From assembly GCF_000484535.1 (NCBI RefSeq), contig NC_022600.1, positions 62,001 through 126,000 on the forward strand: 64,000 nucleotides of DNA, given 5' to 3'. The notes under the pieces were generated by a model. The model had not been told where the DNA came from, searched no databases, and worked only from the letters and a program-made list of their open reading frames with translations. Each line of letters opens with the position of its first letter. Within the stretch, counting starts at the first letter, position 1. The DNA is from Gloeobacter kilaueensis JS1 (GTDB taxonomy: Bacteria > Cyanobacteriota > Cyanobacteriia > Gloeobacterales > Gloeobacteraceae). Of the stretch, positions 29,031 through 38,248 are shown piece by piece. The translations under genes and the position numbers were made by a program.

Positions 29031-31082
29031 ATGCTCTCCTTCCGATGTCTTTTTGGTAGCCATCGCCGTCCATCTCTACGCCTGCCGCTGGCAGTCGCTC
29101 TCGCAGCGAGCGGGCTGCTGGCAGCCTTACCGGCCTGTGCCCAGACCGCCGCCAACACGATCGTCTCCGATCCACGGGTGCAGCTATTCGACCTCGAATT
29201 TGATCAACCGTCGGCGCGATTTGCGTACAGCAGCTCCACCGATGGCAGTGTCTGGCTGGGCTACGTCAATCCGACCACGGGCGATCTTTTACCGTCTTCT
29301 GGCCAGGGAACGCTCATTGGAACGCAGGCAGAAAGTCCGGTCGAAGCCTGCAACGGGCCGGAATGGGCCTACAGCAATCAAGGGCCGCAGATCGTCTACA
29401 ACAAAGTCCTCAACGGCTATGCGAATCTGGCCCGCACCCTTAAAATGGGCGATCTTTGGAACGACGAGGCGCTGGTAAACGGGTTAAATGGTGTCGGTCC
29501 AGTAGGAAGTAAGGACCGCAACGATCCGAGGCCGCGCATCTCTTATGCTGGAGCGGGTTTTTGTGGACCGCCCGCCACCAAGAGCATAGATGCGGGCGGC
29601 GGCATCTACTGGCGCGAGATCGCCGATCCTTCTACAGTGCATCAAATTCCCCTCGCCAACGCCCAGGGGGTGCGCTGGGTGCCCGGCGCGACAGTCGGCC
29701 AGCGCTCGCTCGCTGTCTCTGCCGCTGTGGTGGGTCCAGATGGCAAGAAGTACCGTCAGGCTTTTCGCTACTGGATCGATACGGGAGTCGCTGAGCAACT
29801 CACCTCGGATCTAAGCGATCACAACAGCGTCTTTTTCTGGAATGCCCCTGAATATAACAACGAACTGCTCTTTTTTACCCTGATCAACGATCAGGCCGCC
29901 GCCGTATACCGCCAGATCAACGGTGTCTGGACCAACATCTACACCATCAAGTCGCCCGATCCGAGCAAACCCTACATCGAGTCTCCGGAGCCTTTTACCC
30001 ACAACGGCAAGTCCTATGCCTTTTATGTGGTCAAAGACAACTCAGATTCGACCAACAAAGATGCTCCCTCCGAGATCTACGTGGCGAACATCGATCCATC
30101 CGCTCCCCTCAACCGCAAAGTCAGTAGCGATCCACCGGGCGATCCGCTGAGCGGCAAAAAAGTCCGCAAAGATCCCGAAGTGTTTGTTACCAAACTGGGA
30201 CCGGTGATCTTTTACGCCGCTGCCTCCGGGCTGGATCTTAACGGCGACGGTCAACCCGATCAAAATGCGGTGATCTGGAAGGCGGACACCGGCCTCGGCC
30301 CACCCCAGCCCAACGACTTTAACGGCGACGGCAAATCCGATATTCTCTGGCGCAACGCAAATACGGGAGCAAATCGGATCTGGTTGATGAACGGTGCCAC
30401 GCGCCTCTCGACTGCCAGCCTGCCGACGATCGCCGCGAGCACTTACTTGCTGGTCGGCGGGAGCGCTGATTTTACTGGCGATGGCCGGGCCGATATCTTC
30501 TGGCACAACCCGGTGAACGGCACCAATATTCTCTGGAAAATGAGCGGTACGGCGGTGGTGCAGACGATCAATCTCTACACCAGCCCCGATCTGGTATGGG
30601 AGGCCGCCGCCACGGGCGACTTTAACAGCGACGGCGCAACGGACATTCTCTGGCGACGCAGGGACACCGGTGAACTTTCGGTCTGGCTGATGGACAACAC
30701 GACTTTTGTTTCTGCCGTGCATCTGCCCGCCAATCCTGGTCTTGACTGGAAAGTGGGTGGTACTGGCGATTTTAACAACGATAGCCAGACCGATATTGTG
30801 CTCCGCAATTCTAAGACCGGTGCCAACCAGATCTGGTTGATGAACGGCACGAACCGTACCGGCACCGTGGCCCTGCCGACGGTGGGCGATCCCAACTGGG
30901 CGATGCGCGGGATCGCCGATTACGACAACGACGGCAACCTCGACATTCTCTGGCGCTACCAGGGGACGGGTACCCTCCAGGGTGCCGTGCAGTACTGGAA
31001 GATGAACGGCGTCAATTACACTGCCTCCGTCAGTCTGCCGACCGACGCTGACCTCAATTGGACGATCATTGGGCCGCGCTGA
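29031..31082 (+). CDS. Secreted protein, paralogue B fused to FG-GAP/VCBS repeats
   Basis: A 683-residue exported protein; the ATG at 29031 lies just after GGGTGGTCT. Residues 1-400 match paralogue A (IVSDPRVQLFDLEFDQPSAR, WREIADPSTVHQIP, VRKDPEVFVTKLGP). The C-terminal part has five repeats of the form DFNGDGKSDILWRN...WLMNG, with calcium-binding DxNxDGxxD loops at about residues 425-680. This looks like an FG-GAP/VCBS propeller added to the family core. Signal peptide with cleavage near ACAQT. Confidence 0.85.
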   Translation: MLSFRCLFGSHRRPSLRLPLAVALAASGLLAALPACAQTAANTIVSDPRVQLFDLEFDQPSARFAYSSSTDGSVWLGYVNPTTGDLLPSSGQGTLIGTQAESPVEACNGPEWAYSNQGPQIVYNKVLNGYANLARTLKMGDLWNDEALVNGLNGVGPVGSKDRNDPRPRISYAGAGFCGPPATKSIDAGGGIYWREIADPSTVHQIPLANAQGVRWVPGATVGQRSLAVSAAVVGPDGKKYRQAFRYWIDTGVAEQLTSDLSDHNSVFFWNAPEYNNELLFFTLINDQAAAVYRQINGVWTNIYTIKSPDPSKPYIESPEPFTHNGKSYAFYVVKDNSDSTNKDAPSEIYVANIDPSAPLNRKVSSDPPGDPLSGKKVRKDPEVFVTKLGPVIFYAAASGLDLNGDGQPDQNAVIWKADTGLGPPQPNDFNGDGKSDILWRNANTGANRIWLMNGATRLSTASLPTIAASTYLLVGGSADFTGDGRADIFWHNPVNGTNILWKMSGTAVVQTINLYTSPDLVWEAAATGDFNSDGATDILWRRRDTGELSVWLMDNTTFVSAVHLPANPGLDWKVGGTGDFNNDSQTDIVLRNSKTGANQIWLMNGTNRTGTVALPTVGDPNWAMRGIADYDNDGNLDILWRYQGTGTLQGAVQYWKMNGVNYTASVSLPTDADLNWTIIGPR

Positions 31083-31094
31083 ACTGCCAACCGC

Positions 31095-32258
31095 TCACTG
31101 CGCCGGACCAAGTCCAGTATCCGCTCGATAAATGGGGGTGCTATCGTCAGTGTTAATAACCTGGAAATAGATAGATGGTCCCTGAGCAGTGACGAACACT
31201 TCCGGATCTTTGCGCACCCGCTCAGTATTGTCGCTTACCCGACGATAAAAGGGGTTGACAGCATCGATGCCAGCTAGCCAGATTTCGGAAGGAACCGTGC
31301 GACTGGCAGCGTTAGAGGAGGTGGACGTCACCATGTAGATGTAGGACTTGCCGTTGTGAACAAAGTACTGGGGTGAGGAGATAAAAGGACCAGCAGAAGG
31401 CGGCTTGATATCGAGAACTTTTGACCATATGCCCGTGAACTTGCGGTAGATGCTGATAGTTTTATCGTCTGCCTGGACAAAGCAAACATACTGGCTGTAC
31501 TCCGGGGCATTCCAGCAGTAAACAGCCGCTTTTTTGCTCGAAATGGCTGCGACCGTGTCGATCGTTTTTTGGTCGGTGTCATAAACAATTGCTGAGGCGG
31601 AGCGATCGGCGCTCTCGGTCAGGCTGATCGAGCGCTTGCCCATCACCCACACATCCCCCGCCGGACCGGAACCCGGAATAGTTTCTTCGGTCGAAGCATC
31701 GTTGATCTCGCGCCACTGGCTCACCTGAGAGCCGTCTGAGAGTTTGGTGGTGTAGGACATGCGGGGTTTTGGATCGCCCGGATCGAGGCTGCCGATTGGG
31801 GCAGAGCGGCCACTGCTGTTGGGCAAAAGTTCGCCGCTCCAGAGGCCACCTACCTGTTGAGCCAGGGCAATGGCCGGTCGTCTGTTGGCGTCGTACTTGC
31901 TGTAGACGATCTGGGAACCACTGCTGGTGAGCACCCATTCTGGTCCATTCAAAATACCGCGACCCACCGGCACGGCTCCAGGATCGACACTGATTCCTTT
32001 GGCTGAGGAGGGCACAAAAGCGCCGGTAACTGGATCAACGCCGCTCACCCAGAGGGTGCCGGATTTATCTGTCCAGGTAAATTGAGCAGTGGCCTGATCA
32101 AACTCGGGATCGACAACCTGAGCATCAGGATCCGATACGAGAATATCCTGTTGAGATTGAGCGCCCGCAGGCAAGCGATATGAAGTAAAAAGTGCCGCAG
32201 ATGAGAGCACGACAGCAGCAAATCCCAGGCGAGCAAAGCGATAGTTCAGGAAGGCCAT
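31095..32258 (-). CDS. Secreted protein, paralogue C of the family
   Basis: A 387-residue exported protein with a signal peptide ending PAGAQSQ. It shares with A and B the segments DILVSDPDAQVVDPEFDQAT, FTWTDKSGTLWVSGVDPVTG, WREINDASTEETIP and VRKDPEVFVTAQGPSIYFQ. It lacks the C-terminal FG-GAP repeats of B. Convergent with paralogue B (12 nt between stops), so A and B read toward C. The arrangement suggests local duplication and inversion. Confidence 0.8.
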   Translation of the reverse strand: MAFLNYRFARLGFAAVVLSSAALFTSYRLPAGAQSQQDILVSDPDAQVVDPEFDQATAQFTWTDKSGTLWVSGVDPVTGAFVPSSAKGISVDPGAVPVGRGILNGPEWVLTSSGSQIVYSKYDANRRPAIALAQQVGGLWSGELLPNSSGRSAPIGSLDPGDPKPRMSYTTKLSDGSQVSQWREINDASTEETIPGSGPAGDVWVMGKRSISLTESADRSASAIVYDTDQKTIDTVAAISSKKAAVYCWNAPEYSQYVCFVQADDKTISIYRKFTGIWSKVLDIKPPSAGPFISSPQYFVHNGKSYIYMVTSTSSNAASRTVPSEIWLAGIDAVNPFYRRVSDNTERVRKDPEVFVTAQGPSIYFQVINTDDSTPIYRADTGLGPAQ

Positions 32259-32441
32259 TTGCCTGTTACCTTAGAAGAATAAGGCTATATTACTACAGCT
32301 TTTATAACTTGCGACTTGCAAGACTAACTGCTCCTGACATTCTGCAGGCACCGGCGGGTGGATTTACCCTGGTCGTCTTTGCCCACTGCGGACGGCAGAA
32401 GATGACGGTTCGCTCATAATTAATAAGGAGCCTTACTGGAA

Positions 32442-34214
32442 GTGCGGATGGCAGAATCGAACGGGCCGGGGCTGGGGCAACGCCGAAACTGGGAGCTGAT
32501 CAGGCGCGTCTCCCCTTTCGCCCGCAGGCAGTTGCGGCTTTTTGTGCTGGCGCTGGTGCTATTGCCGCCGCTGGCGGCAGCCAACGCCGTCGGGCCAATT
32601 CTTATCCAGCGGGCGATCGATGGCCCAGCCCACACAGGCGATCTGAGCGGGCTGCAGTGGATCGCTCTGCTGTACGGCGTCACGGTATTTGTCCGGCTCG
32701 GCCTGCAGGCGTGGCAGGGATACCTGCTGCAGCAGGCGGGCCAGCGGATGACGGCTGAGATTCGATCGGAGCTATTTGCCCACGTCACGCGCCTCTCGAT
32801 CAGCTACTTCAACCGCACGCCGGTGGGCAAGCTGATCACCCGCCTTACCAGCGATGTCGAGGCGCTGGGGGAGGTCTTTTCCACAGGCGGCGTCGGCATC
32901 CTGAGCGATACGGTCTCGATTGTGATCGTGGCCGCCTTTATGTTCAGCCTGCGCTGGGATCTGGCGCTATTGGTGACGCTGCTGCTGTTTCCGATTACAG
33001 CGCTCGCCATCTGGTTTCAAAAGATCTACCGCGACGCCAACCTGCGCGTGCGCGAGATGCTCTCTACCCTCAATGCCCAGCTGCAGGAAAATCTGGTGGG
33101 CGTGAGCGTCGTGCAGATGTTCCGCCGCGAGGAGCGCAACAGCGAGCAATTCGACGAGGCCAACCGCGAGTACATCCGGGCGGTGGACGAGACGATCCTC
33201 TACGACTCGGCCCTCTCAGCGGCGATGGAGTGGATCTCACTGGTGGCGATTGCCGGGGTGCTCTGGTACGGCGGCGGCCAGGTGCTGCAGAACGCCCTCA
33301 CCTTCGGTACCCTGGTGGCCTTTATCCAGTACGCCCAGCGGCTGTTCGACCCGATTCGCCAGTTGGGCGAGCGCTTTACCTCGATTCAATCCGGCTTTAC
33401 GTCGCTGGAGCGAATCACGGGCATCCTCGATGAACCGATCGAAATCAAGGACCCCGTGGTTCCTGAGAGCCTGCCGACCGATGGCTCCGGCGAAGTCGTC
33501 TTTCAAAACGTCTGGTTCGCCTACAAGCCGGGCGAGTACGTGCTCAAAAATGTCAGCTTCACGATTCGCCCCGGCCAGACTGTCGCCCTCGTCGGTCCCA
33601 CCGGCTCCGGCAAGAGTACGATCATTCGCCTGCTGTGTCGGCTCTACGAACCTACCCAGGGCCGGATCTTGATCGACGGCGTCGATATCAGCCAGATCAC
33701 CCAGGAGGAGTTGCGCCGCCGCATCGGTGTCATCTTGCAGGAAGGGTTTCTTTTTTCTGGCGACATCCGCTCCAACATTGCCCTGGGCGAGACTTACAGC
33801 GACGGGCAGATCGTGCAGGCGGCCCGCTCGATGAACGTCGATCGCTTTATCGAGGAGTTGCCGGAGGGTTATAAAACCGAAGTGCGCGAGCGCGGCAACA
33901 ACCTCTCCGGCGGCCAGAAGCAGCTACTGGCCTTTGCCCGCGCCGCCGTGCGCGATCCAAAGATTTTAATTCTCGACGAGGCCACCGCCTCGCTGGATGT
34001 GGGCACCGAAGCGCTCGTCCAACAGGCACTGGATCGGCTACTTAAAAAGCGGACCTGCATTCTCATCGCCCACCGGCTTTCGACCATCCGCAACGTCGAG
34101 CGCATCCTGGTGCTGCGCAGAGGAGAGCTGATCGAAGACGGCAGCCACGAGCAACTGATGGCGATCCACGGCCTCTACGAGAGCCTCTACAAGCTGCAGG
34201 CACTCACTGCCTGA
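32442..34214 (+). CDS. ABC exporter half-transporter (MdlB/MsbA-like)
   Basis: A 590-residue fused permease-ATPase: six transmembrane helices in residues 1-320, then Walker A GPTGSGKST, the signature NLSGGQKQLLAFARAAV and Walker B KILILDEATASLD. The coupling segment LTSDVEALGEVFSTGGVG matches the family. Such half-transporters work as dimers to export lipids or drugs; substrate unknown. Starts by GTG at 32442 or ATG at 32448. Confidence 0.92.
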   Translation: MRMAESNGPGLGQRRNWELIRRVSPFARRQLRLFVLALVLLPPLAAANAVGPILIQRAIDGPAHTGDLSGLQWIALLYGVTVFVRLGLQAWQGYLLQQAGQRMTAEIRSELFAHVTRLSISYFNRTPVGKLITRLTSDVEALGEVFSTGGVGILSDTVSIVIVAAFMFSLRWDLALLVTLLLFPITALAIWFQKIYRDANLRVREMLSTLNAQLQENLVGVSVVQMFRREERNSEQFDEANREYIRAVDETILYDSALSAAMEWISLVAIAGVLWYGGGQVLQNALTFGTLVAFIQYAQRLFDPIRQLGERFTSIQSGFTSLERITGILDEPIEIKDPVVPESLPTDGSGEVVFQNVWFAYKPGEYVLKNVSFTIRPGQTVALVGPTGSGKSTIIRLLCRLYEPTQGRILIDGVDISQITQEELRRRIGVILQEGFLFSGDIRSNIALGETYSDGQIVQAARSMNVDRFIEELPEGYKTEVRERGNNLSGGQKQLLAFARAAVRDPKILILDEATASLDVGTEALVQQALDRLLKKRTCILIAHRLSTIRNVERILVLRRGELIEDGSHEQLMAIHGLYESLYKLQALTA

Positions 34215-34272
34215 TAGCTGCGACAGCTTTGCAACTGGCCGGATAGTCTGGAGGTAGTAAAAAATCGCTGCG

Positions 34273-34743
34273 ATGCGCCCATTTTCGTTGCCTGTGATTT
34301 TGCTGACCCTTGCGCTCCTGGTCGTCCCCGCCGGGGCGATGCCTGCCCGGCCCCTGCTTGTCGCCCAGTCTGTGTCCCTCGGGGCGGGCGATTATATCCA
34401 GCGCGGCATCGATCGCGCCAGCCACAACGACGTGCGCGGCATGAACGAAAACTTTGACAAGGCGCTGCAGCTTGCTCCCAACTCCTATCAGGTCTACGTG
34501 CAGCGCGGTTATGCCCGCGCCATGCTCAAAGACTACAAGGGGGCGGTGGCGGACCAGACCGCAGCGCTCCGGCTCAAGCCGGATGTGGCCGAAGCCTACG
34601 CCAACCGGGGCACCTCCCGCTACCGGCTGGGGGAGCGCGAGCAGGCCCGCGCCGACTGGCGCAAGGCCGCTCAGATCTTCCGGCAGAAGGGAGCGGACGA
34701 GCAGGCCGAGCAACTTGAGGCGGTGCTGCGGCAGTACAAATAA
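34273..34743 (+). CDS. Exported TPR protein
   Basis: A 156-residue protein with a signal peptide (ILLTLALLVVPAGAMP) and three TPR units: NENFDKALQLAPNSYQVYVQ, DYKGAVADQTAALRLKPDVA and EREQARADWRKAAQIFRQKG. TPRs mediate protein binding. Lies 44 nt ahead of hslO, so it may be cotranscribed. Partner unknown. Confidence 0.83.
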   Translation: MRPFSLPVILLTLALLVVPAGAMPARPLLVAQSVSLGAGDYIQRGIDRASHNDVRGMNENFDKALQLAPNSYQVYVQRGYARAMLKDYKGAVADQTAALRLKPDVAEAYANRGTSRYRLGEREQARADWRKAAQIFRQKGADEQAEQLEAVLRQYK

Positions 34744-34787
34744 TTGCACAATAGTAAAGAGTGTGTAACTTTCCGTAAAGGGTTTTC

Positions 34788-35708
34788 ATGGCGGATCAAC
34801 TGGTACGGGCGACGGCGGCGGACGGACGGATCCGGGCTGTGGGGGTGCTGACGACGCGCCTGACGGCGGAAGCGCGCGAGCGCCACAAACTTTCTTACGT
34901 TGCGACGGCGGCCCTCGGGCGGACGATGGCGGCGGGGCTGCTGCTCGCTTCCAACCTCAAGCAAGGGACGGCGCGGGTGAATCTGCGGGTGCAGGGCGAC
35001 GGCCCTCTAGGCGGCATCCTGGTCGATGCCGGAGCGGACGGCACCGTGCGCGGCTACGTCAAACACCCTGAAGTCGAATTGCCCCCTTCGCCGAAGGGCA
35101 AGCTCGACGTCGGTCGGGCAGTCGGGGCGAACGGCTTTCTCTACGTGGTGAAAGACCTCGGCTACGGCTATCCGTTTTCGGGCACGACCGAACTGGTGAG
35201 CGGCGAAATCGGCGACGACATTACCCACTATCTGGTCACCTCCGAGCAGATCCCTTCGGCTTTGCTTTTGGGTGTTTTCGTCGGAGCGGAGGGCGTCGAG
35301 GCGGCGGGTGGATTGCTGTTGCAGGTGATGCCCGGCCCGGCGGGCGAGGAGGACGAGCAACTCGCTTCTACCCTCGAAGCGAGGCTCGCCAAGATCGAAG
35401 GCTTTACACCCCTGGTGCGCCAGGGCAAGCGCCTGCCGCAGATCTTTTCTGAATTGCTCGAAGATCTGCAGCCGCAGATTTTCGCGGATGTGCAATTGGT
35501 GCGCTTCCACTGCCAGTGCTCCAGCGAGCGGGTGCTGCGGGCACTTAAGCTGATGGGCGAGGCTGAATTGCTCGACATGATCGAAAAGGACGGCGGCGCG
35601 GAGGCGACCTGCCATTTTTGCAATCAGGTCTATCAGGTAGGAGCAAACGAACTGGAAGATCTGGTCGAACAACTGCGCAGCGAACGGGAGGCGTCTGCCC
35701 AGGAGTAG
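34788..35708 (+). CDS. hslO: Hsp33 redox-regulated holdase
   Basis: A 306-residue chaperone activated by oxidation of its zinc-binding cysteines: C-x-C in FHCQCSSERVLRAL and C-x2-C in ATCHFCNQVYQV. The N-terminal domain has TTRLTAEARERHKLSYVATA and LLLASNLKQGTARVNLRVQG. Intact and full length. Acts in the cytoplasm against aggregation under oxidative and heat stress. The next 600 bp hold only repeats and gene debris. Confidence 0.95.
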   Translation: MADQLVRATAADGRIRAVGVLTTRLTAEARERHKLSYVATAALGRTMAAGLLLASNLKQGTARVNLRVQGDGPLGGILVDAGADGTVRGYVKHPEVELPPSPKGKLDVGRAVGANGFLYVVKDLGYGYPFSGTTELVSGEIGDDITHYLVTSEQIPSALLLGVFVGAEGVEAAGGLLLQVMPGPAGEEDEQLASTLEARLAKIEGFTPLVRQGKRLPQIFSELLEDLQPQIFADVQLVRFHCQCSSERVLRALKLMGEAELLDMIEKDGGAEATCHFCNQVYQVGANELEDLVEQLRSEREASAQE

Positions 35709-35863
35709 TCAGTCCTTAGTCCCTTGCCTGGACAATGCCCGCTTGCCTTCAGCTCCGGCAGGTCCAGGGGCTCAGTATTAACGTCAGTTCGGGATAAGGA
35801 AAGGCGGTCCAATAGGCTGAAATTACTACAAACCACACCCAGGAGGGTCTGTCACCCCGTCAA

Positions 35864-36023
35864 ATATTCTCCATATCTGGATTGGCTCAGCAAATCATTG
35901 CTATGGTGCTTGACCACGTTCACCAGATCTGGTGACGAGTTCTTCTAAAAGATCTGCTGCAACTTGTGCAGGTATCCCTGAAATTGGGATTTCTTTATTG
36001 TTTTCTGTTTTATCAAGTCTGCT
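35864..36023. repeat. 160-bp direct repeat, left copy
   Basis: Ungapped match of about 150 of 160 positions with 43257-43416, same orientation. It holds the 3' end of a minus-strand open frame that encodes RLDKTENNKEIPISGIPAQV and the stop that follows. Between the two copies lie the Imm49 pair, the toxin tip, the transposon and a frameshifted gene. Confidence 0.95.
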
Positions 36024-36284
36024 AAGCAATAGCATCGCCGCAAATGCAATAGAACGCAAATTATGACCGGGCAGTGGAGAGCGATAGCGGTATGGAATCA
36101 CGAGCTTGGGCTCGCGTCGCAACATGTTGCTAATTCTTTTCTCATCCCACTCAAGATTATCTCTCAAGAAATCCGAAAGCTATGCTTCCCGTTTTCCTTG
36201 CTTAAATGCTTCGGTTAAACGTTGACTTTCTTCCCTCATAAACTGGGCCTTATGGTATTCATGGTCAACTAACTGATGCCTTTT
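35901..36284 (-). pseudogene. Degenerate ORF with an internal stop
   Basis: Reading upstream to downstream on the minus strand, a frame opens after 36284 with KRHQLVDHEYHKAQFMREES and then EAFKQGKREA, meets TAG at 36180-36182, and continues LSDFLRDNLEWDEKR to the stop at 35901. The continuous character on both sides of the stop suggests one gene with a nonsense mutation. Its 3' end is the one duplicated at 43257-43416. The SQRLTEAFKQGKREA pattern resembles the C-termini of Rpn/PDDEXK transposase-like proteins, but this is weak. Confidence 0.45.
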
Positions 36285-36312
36285 TTAGCACCTTATGATT
36301 TCTCGGAACTGG

Positions 36313-36477
36313 TCACGGAGTAGAGTTCAAATCAAACTGTTTCACCTCGACACCGCCCATTTTTGATCTCACTGTTGCAACCTGAGTCGATGTTGTAGAT
36401 GTACGTGTTGTCTCAAAGGGTGCCTGTACTTTCACACGGCTCGTCTCCGGTTCTGACAAATGCTCCAATAGTCTCAC
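36313..36477 (-). pseudogene. Short open frame, probable gene fragment
   Basis: A 54-codon frame from a GTG, VRLLEHLSEPETSRVKVQAP then FETTRTSTTSTQVATVRSKM and a C-terminus FDLNSTP. It looks like protein-coding debris. Upstream in the frame is a stop, so the start is unclear. No family recognised. Confidence 0.3.
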
Positions 36478-36504
36478 TTGCCCTTATGACTCGCATCTCT
36501 TTAG

Positions 36505-37341
36505 CTAACCACTAAACTTGGCAGTTATCGCCGACATCGGCAGATAGGGCGACTCGACCTTCACCTGCTCGCCCGCCTTGAAAAAGATCGTCGCCAGCCC
36601 AAGCCCGAACACCGACAACCAGCCGCGCGGGTTCTCCCGACGACCCGCCGCGCCCCAGTAGTCCTTGTGAATCTCTAAATGCCGCAACAATGCCGCGTTA
36701 AAACCAGCACTGTCCCGTGCCAGCAAAGCTGCCAACAGATGCACTTCACTTCTTCTAAGACGCAGAGCATCCTGGTTCGATTCGGCTGCTGTCTGCTCTA
36801 CTGCCTGCAAGGCCAATTGCCCTCTTCTAGATTGCATCGGCTGACGTAAAGCAAAACTGCGCAGAGCTTTGACACTCAAGAGCGCATACTGGGGACTGGC
36901 TGTACTCGATTGCTCTAGTATCTCCTCTGGATAATCGAGCAACGTCTCCATCTGCATGTCCCGCCGCGCCACTACCGCCAGACAAAACGCCTCGATCCAG
37001 TTGCGGGCGTTGGTGAGAGTGGTTGGTCCGGTTGTCGGTAGCCGTGTTTCGTTGTTGGAGACGTACACAAAGAGCTTGACGGCTCCTGCGGGTTGCTTGG
37101 CGAGGCGCAAGATGTCAGTCATGGCCATTGCCGCCGTGTCCAGGGCGTAGAACAGTTCTTGAGCATCGGGTTTGAGCAGAGCAAGACAGCCGGCGATAGC
37201 AAGAGAAGCGCTGTAGATGCTCTCAAGAGTGTTCTGTTTGTCAGCTTCGAGTGCTTGCCTGGCAGCCTGCAGCCGCTGCTGAGACTGTTCTAGCAGGGCC
37301 GGAAGGTTGTCTAGTTTAGCAGCATGATGAGGAACAAGCAT
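36505..37341 (-). CDS. Imm49-like immunity protein, copy 2
   Basis: A 278-residue all-helical protein. It parallels the preceding gene (37363-38214) in length and motifs: LPTTGPTTLTNARNWIEAFCLAVVAR, EQSSTASPQYALLSVKALRSF, then FKAGEQVKVESPYLPMSAI at the C-terminus. I assign both to the Imm49 family by recall of that pattern. Such proteins neutralise the toxin of their cassette. Start ATG at 37341, 21 nt after copy 1. Confidence 0.65.
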   Translation of the reverse strand: MLVPHHAAKLDNLPALLEQSQQRLQAARQALEADKQNTLESIYSASLAIAGCLALLKPDAQELFYALDTAAMAMTDILRLAKQPAGAVKLFVYVSNNETRLPTTGPTTLTNARNWIEAFCLAVVARRDMQMETLLDYPEEILEQSSTASPQYALLSVKALRSFALRQPMQSRRGQLALQAVEQTAAESNQDALRLRRSEVHLLAALLARDSAGFNAALLRHLEIHKDYWGAAGRRENPRGWLSVFGLGLATIFFKAGEQVKVESPYLPMSAITAKFSG

Positions 37342-37362
37342 GAGAATAGAGGCGAATGAAGT

Positions 37363-38214
37363 TCAGACAGAGACAGCACACTTACCGCGTACAAGCGACA
37401 GCGGCAGATAGTCAGACTCGACCGTGACGCTCATGCCTTGCTCATAAGCAAGACCAGCAAGAGCAAGGTAGTTATAGGCCAGGAAAGCTGTCGCGTTCAG
37501 TCGCCCATCGTCATCCGTTGTCCAGAACTTGTAATGGTATTCCAACGCTTTTGTCAGGGCTTTGTCGAAGCCTTGCTGGTCTTTGGAGATGAGGTTGTAG
37601 AGCACATCTATTTGAGAGACACCAATCAAGTACAGATAGTCTTCATCAAAACACTGAATCTTGTCTGGTTTGGCCGTTTTGATAGCAGCAGTAAGATGTT
37701 GAGCAGCATCTTTGCTTTTGCCTTGCCAGTAGCTTTGCAAAGCACAAATGTAGCTGTAAAAGAACTCGTCCACTTGGGTACTGGATTGGCGAAGAACAGA
37801 CAGAGGGATGCGGCAGAGAGTATCGAGAGCATCCAGGTTACGGCAGATGACAGCGAGATAGAAGCCTAAACACCAAGTACCCCCGTCCGTGTAAGAGTTA
37901 GGTCCAGTAGTAGGCAATGTTACTGGTGGTCCATCACCAAGAGTAACGGTCAGTTCAGTCTCAGCAGTAGTAGCTAGTACGAACAAAGCAACTGCCGCTT
38001 GCACACCAAGGCGGAGTGCAGCACAAATCTCAGGTGATTCTGGTTCGAGTACGGCTGTGTAACCGGCGTATGCTTGTGCTGAGAACAACAGTGTCTCAAG
38101 TGCATTAGGATTCTGTTTAGAACTTACAAGCATAGATTCCATGAGTCGCTTGGTTCTTAATGCTTGTTTGCGAACAAACTCAATGTTCAAATCATTGCGA
38201 GCTATTACCGCCAT
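37363..38214 (-). CDS. Imm49-like immunity protein, copy 1
   Basis: A 283-residue helical protein immediately downstream of the truncated PD-(D/E)XK-like toxin tip (34 nt). It includes VTLPTTGPNSYTDGGTWCLGF, LIGVSQIDVLYNLISKDQQG, YHYKFWTTDDDGR and the C-terminal GMSVTVESDYLPLSLVRG, typical of Imm49. Position next to the toxin makes it the likely cognate immunity gene. Copy 2 follows 21 nt later and has diverged strongly. Confidence 0.7.
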   Translation of the reverse strand: MAVIARNDLNIEFVRKQALRTKRLMESMLVSSKQNPNALETLLFSAQAYAGYTAVLEPESPEICAALRLGVQAAVALFVLATTAETELTVTLGDGPPVTLPTTGPNSYTDGGTWCLGFYLAVICRNLDALDTLCRIPLSVLRQSSTQVDEFFYSYICALQSYWQGKSKDAAQHLTAAIKTAKPDKIQCFDEDYLYLIGVSQIDVLYNLISKDQQGFDKALTKALEYHYKFWTTDDDGRLNATAFLAYNYLALAGLAYEQGMSVTVESDYLPLSLVRGKCAVSV

Positions 38215-38248
38215 ATATTCAGCCTCACAGAGTAGCTACAGCCTGGTT

